Shown in pieces: positions 41,929 to 43,183 of a stretch of DNA of 43,183 bases (its first letter is position 1; every line of letters begins with the position of its first letter). The translations under genes were made by a program, and so were the position numbers. Source of the stretch: UMGS172 sp964424555. GTDB lineage: Bacteria; Bacillota; Clostridia; Oscillospirales; Acutalibacteraceae. The notes beneath the pieces are model-generated. The model was given only the letters and a program-made list of their open reading frames with translations. It was not told the origin of the DNA and searched no databases. Location of the stretch: the NCBI GenBank assembly GCA_964424555.1, contig CAYRIX010000016.1, positions 1 through 43,183 on the forward strand. The letters run 5' to 3'.

Positions 41929-42630
41929 ATGAAGAGAAAGATAATTAAAATAGATGAAGAGAAGTGCAACGGCTGTGGTGCCTGCGCCGCCGCCTGTCAT
42001 GAGGGTGCCATTGAAATGATAAACGGAAAGGCCAAGCTCACCCGAGAAGACTACTGCGACGGCTTGGGAGACTGCTTGCCTGCCTGTCCCGTGGATGCTA
42101 TTACCTTTGAGGAGCGTGAGGCCCCTGCTTACGACGAGTTCGCCGTCCGTCAGGCCAAAATGAAAAAGCAAGGGGTAAAGCTGCCATGCGGTTGCCCGGG
42201 AACTCAGTCTAAAGCGTTTAAGCGTGATACCGATACTGCTTTTAACGGCACACCCGTGACGGTTACGAGCCGACTTATGCAATGGCCGTGTCAGATAAAG
42301 CTTGTTCCGCCCAACGCACCGTATTTTGACGGAGCAAACCTACTTATTGCCGCCGACTGTACAGCATATGCCTACGGTAGCTTCCACGATGATTTTATCC
42401 GCAATCACATTACTCTGATCGGTTGCCCTAAGCTTGACGAGGGTGATTATACCGACAAGCTTACCGCAATAATCGCCAATAACAATATAAAAAGCGTCAA
42501 GGTGGTACGTATGGAGGTGCCATGCTGCGGCGGAATCGAAAATGCTGTCAAGAATGCACTTATAAATAGCGGAAAATTCATTCCGTGGCAGGTCGTAACG
42601 ATTTCTACCGACGGGAAAATATTGGAATAA
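41929..42630 (+). CDS. Ferredoxin-like 4Fe-4S protein with Cys-rich C-terminal domain
   Basis: In this 233-residue protein the first about 60 residues form a bacterial ferredoxin fold: CNGCGACAAAC followed by CDGLGDCLPACP, which suggests two [4Fe-4S] clusters, although the spacing in the second set is unusual (CX5C in place of CX2CX2C). The remaining about 170 residues hold further Cys in LPCGCPG, WPCQIK, AADC, GCPKLD and VPCCGG, resembling a domain often found beside lactate dehydrogenase or hybrid-cluster protein genes in Clostridia. It probably passes electrons to a partner redox enzyme. AAAGGAGAG precedes the ATG. Confidence 0.85.
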   Translation: MKRKIIKIDEEKCNGCGACAAACHEGAIEMINGKAKLTREDYCDGLGDCLPACPVDAITFEEREAPAYDEFAVRQAKMKKQGVKLPCGCPGTQSKAFKRDTDTAFNGTPVTVTSRLMQWPCQIKLVPPNAPYFDGANLLIAADCTAYAYGSFHDDFIRNHITLIGCPKLDEGDYTDKLTAIIANNNIKSVKVVRMEVPCCGGIENAVKNALINSGKFIPWQVVTISTDGKILE

Positions 42631-42632
42631 TA

Positions 42633-42661
42633 TTGAATTATACAAAAATCAAGTGTATAAT
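42633..42661 (+). promoter_or_regulatory. Sigma-A promoter for the flavodiiron protein
   Basis: TTGAAT (42633-42638) and TATAAT (42656-42661) are 17 bp apart, so the flavodiiron gene can be expressed separately from ldh and the iron-sulfur gene. Confidence 0.75.
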
Positions 42662-42694
42662 AAATTAAAGCATTATTCTTAAGAGGTGTTAGAA

Positions 42695-43183
42695 ATGTAT
42701 ATAACGGATGACATTAAATACATTGGCGTCAACGATCATAAGATAGACCTGTTCGAGGGTCAGTATACTGTCCCCAACGGAATGGCGTACAATTCATACG
42801 CCATTGTGGACTACAAGGTTGCCATTATGGATACCGTCGATGCTAATTTCACACATGAGTGGCTCGATAATATCCAGAACGCTTTGGGTGACCGCAAGCC
42901 TGATTACCTTGTGGTTCAGCATATGGAGCCCGACCATTCGGCCAACATTATGAATTTTATGAAGACCTATCCCGAGGCTCAGCTTGTATCCTCTCAAAAG
43001 GCCTTTAATATGATGAAAAACTTTTTCGGCACCGATTTTGCCGACAAAAGAATAGTGGTGGGTGAGGGTGACGAGCTTCCTTTAGGAAAGCATGTGCTGA
43101 CCTTCGTAACTGCACCGATGGTGCATTGGCCTGAGGTTATTGTGACCTATTATTCTTATGACAAGGTGCTCTTCTCGGCTGAC
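42695..43183 (+). CDS. Flavodiiron protein, N-terminal part (cut by window end)
   Basis: The first 163 residues of an A-type flavoprotein are present, covering most of the metallo-beta-lactamase-like diiron domain. The ligand motif HMEPDHS (H-x-E-x-D-H) and the later His in PMVHWPEV are visible; MYITDDIKYIGVNDHKIDLFE is the typical opening. Such enzymes reduce O2 to water or NO to N2O in anaerobes, with electrons from rubredoxin or ferredoxin. The flavodoxin-like half and stop codon lie beyond the window. AAGAGGTG precedes the ATG. Confidence 0.92.
   Translation, partial: MYITDDIKYIGVNDHKIDLFEGQYTVPNGMAYNSYAIVDYKVAIMDTVDANFTHEWLDNIQNALGDRKPDYLVVQHMEPDHSANIMNFMKTYPEAQLVSSQKAFNMMKNFFGTDFADKRIVVGEGDELPLGKHVLTFVTAPMVHWPEVIVTYYSYDKVLFSAD

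Overview
The window looks like chromosomal DNA of an anaerobic, low-to-mid GC Firmicute of the class Clostridia, probably the Ruminococcaceae/Oscillospiraceae. The evidence is an apparently intact sporulation sigma factor K, lipoproteins in place of outer-membrane proteins, strong Shine-Dalgarno sites, a MecA-like adaptor, a two-gene heterodimeric ABC exporter, TTG and GTG starts, and D-lactate dehydrogenase, ferredoxin-like and flavodiiron genes. Most promoters I can read are sigma-A type with a TTGATT- or TTGACT-like -35 box, exactly 17 bp, and a TATAAT or TAAAAT -10 box. There is no phage, insertion sequence, CRISPR array or rRNA.

Layout. 1-1260: a palindromic repeat cluster ending in a promoter, then a PHP-domain phosphoesterase gene broken by one extra base. 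1596-5200: heterodimeric ABC exporter. 5455-8231: ribulose-phosphate epimerase, a lipoprotein with an OmpA-like domain, and a convergent MecA-like gene. 8355-11679: a tightly overlapping operon of a 45-residue membrane protein, a phosphohexomutase, an EamA transporter, a YgjP-like metallopeptidase and a 60-residue protein. 11804-13471: alpha-L-rhamnosidase-like enzyme. 13590-18161: zapA, U32 peptidase, htpG and a small membrane protein. 18295-21383 (minus): TrkA-TrkH potassium uptake with an XRE regulator. 21490-22851 (minus): citrate synthase. 22993-26392: AraC DNA-binding domain, metallo-beta-lactamase-fold hydrolase, and a 724-residue fusion of a calcineurin-like phosphoesterase with a PHP domain. 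26669-27355: sigK. 27493-30490: a Crp/Fnr regulator co-transcribed with a complete ABC importer. 30612-36942: mixed hydrolases (DUF4886/SGNH, SASA esterase lipoprotein, DUF89 phosphatase, GH39), a glycerate dehydrogenase and a gene remnant. 37391-37905: initiator tRNA with a partial tRNA copy and unusual hairpin elements beside it. 38137-39981: a glycine-rich membrane protein and a HAD-IIA phosphatase. 40137-43183: a Crp/Fnr regulator divergent from D-lactate dehydrogenase, an iron-sulfur protein and a flavodiiron protein cut by the window end.

How the parts fit. Most of the window is housekeeping and carbohydrate metabolism. The most organised regulatory unit is at the right end. One TTGA-N4-TCAA palindrome lies between the divergent Crp/Fnr and lactate dehydrogenase genes, centred at about -41.5 from the predicted ldh start and just inside the predicted crp transcript. 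It could therefore activate the redox genes and repress its own regulator. The second Crp/Fnr operon (27493-30490) also carries a palindrome at its predicted transcription start. The most unusual protein is the phosphoesterase-PHP fusion, whose PHP domain appears split by a beta-rich insertion. The most unusual DNA is beside the initiator tRNA, where a 25-bp copy of the tRNA 3' end, GC-rich nested hairpins and a heptad-repeat inverted repeat sit in tandem.
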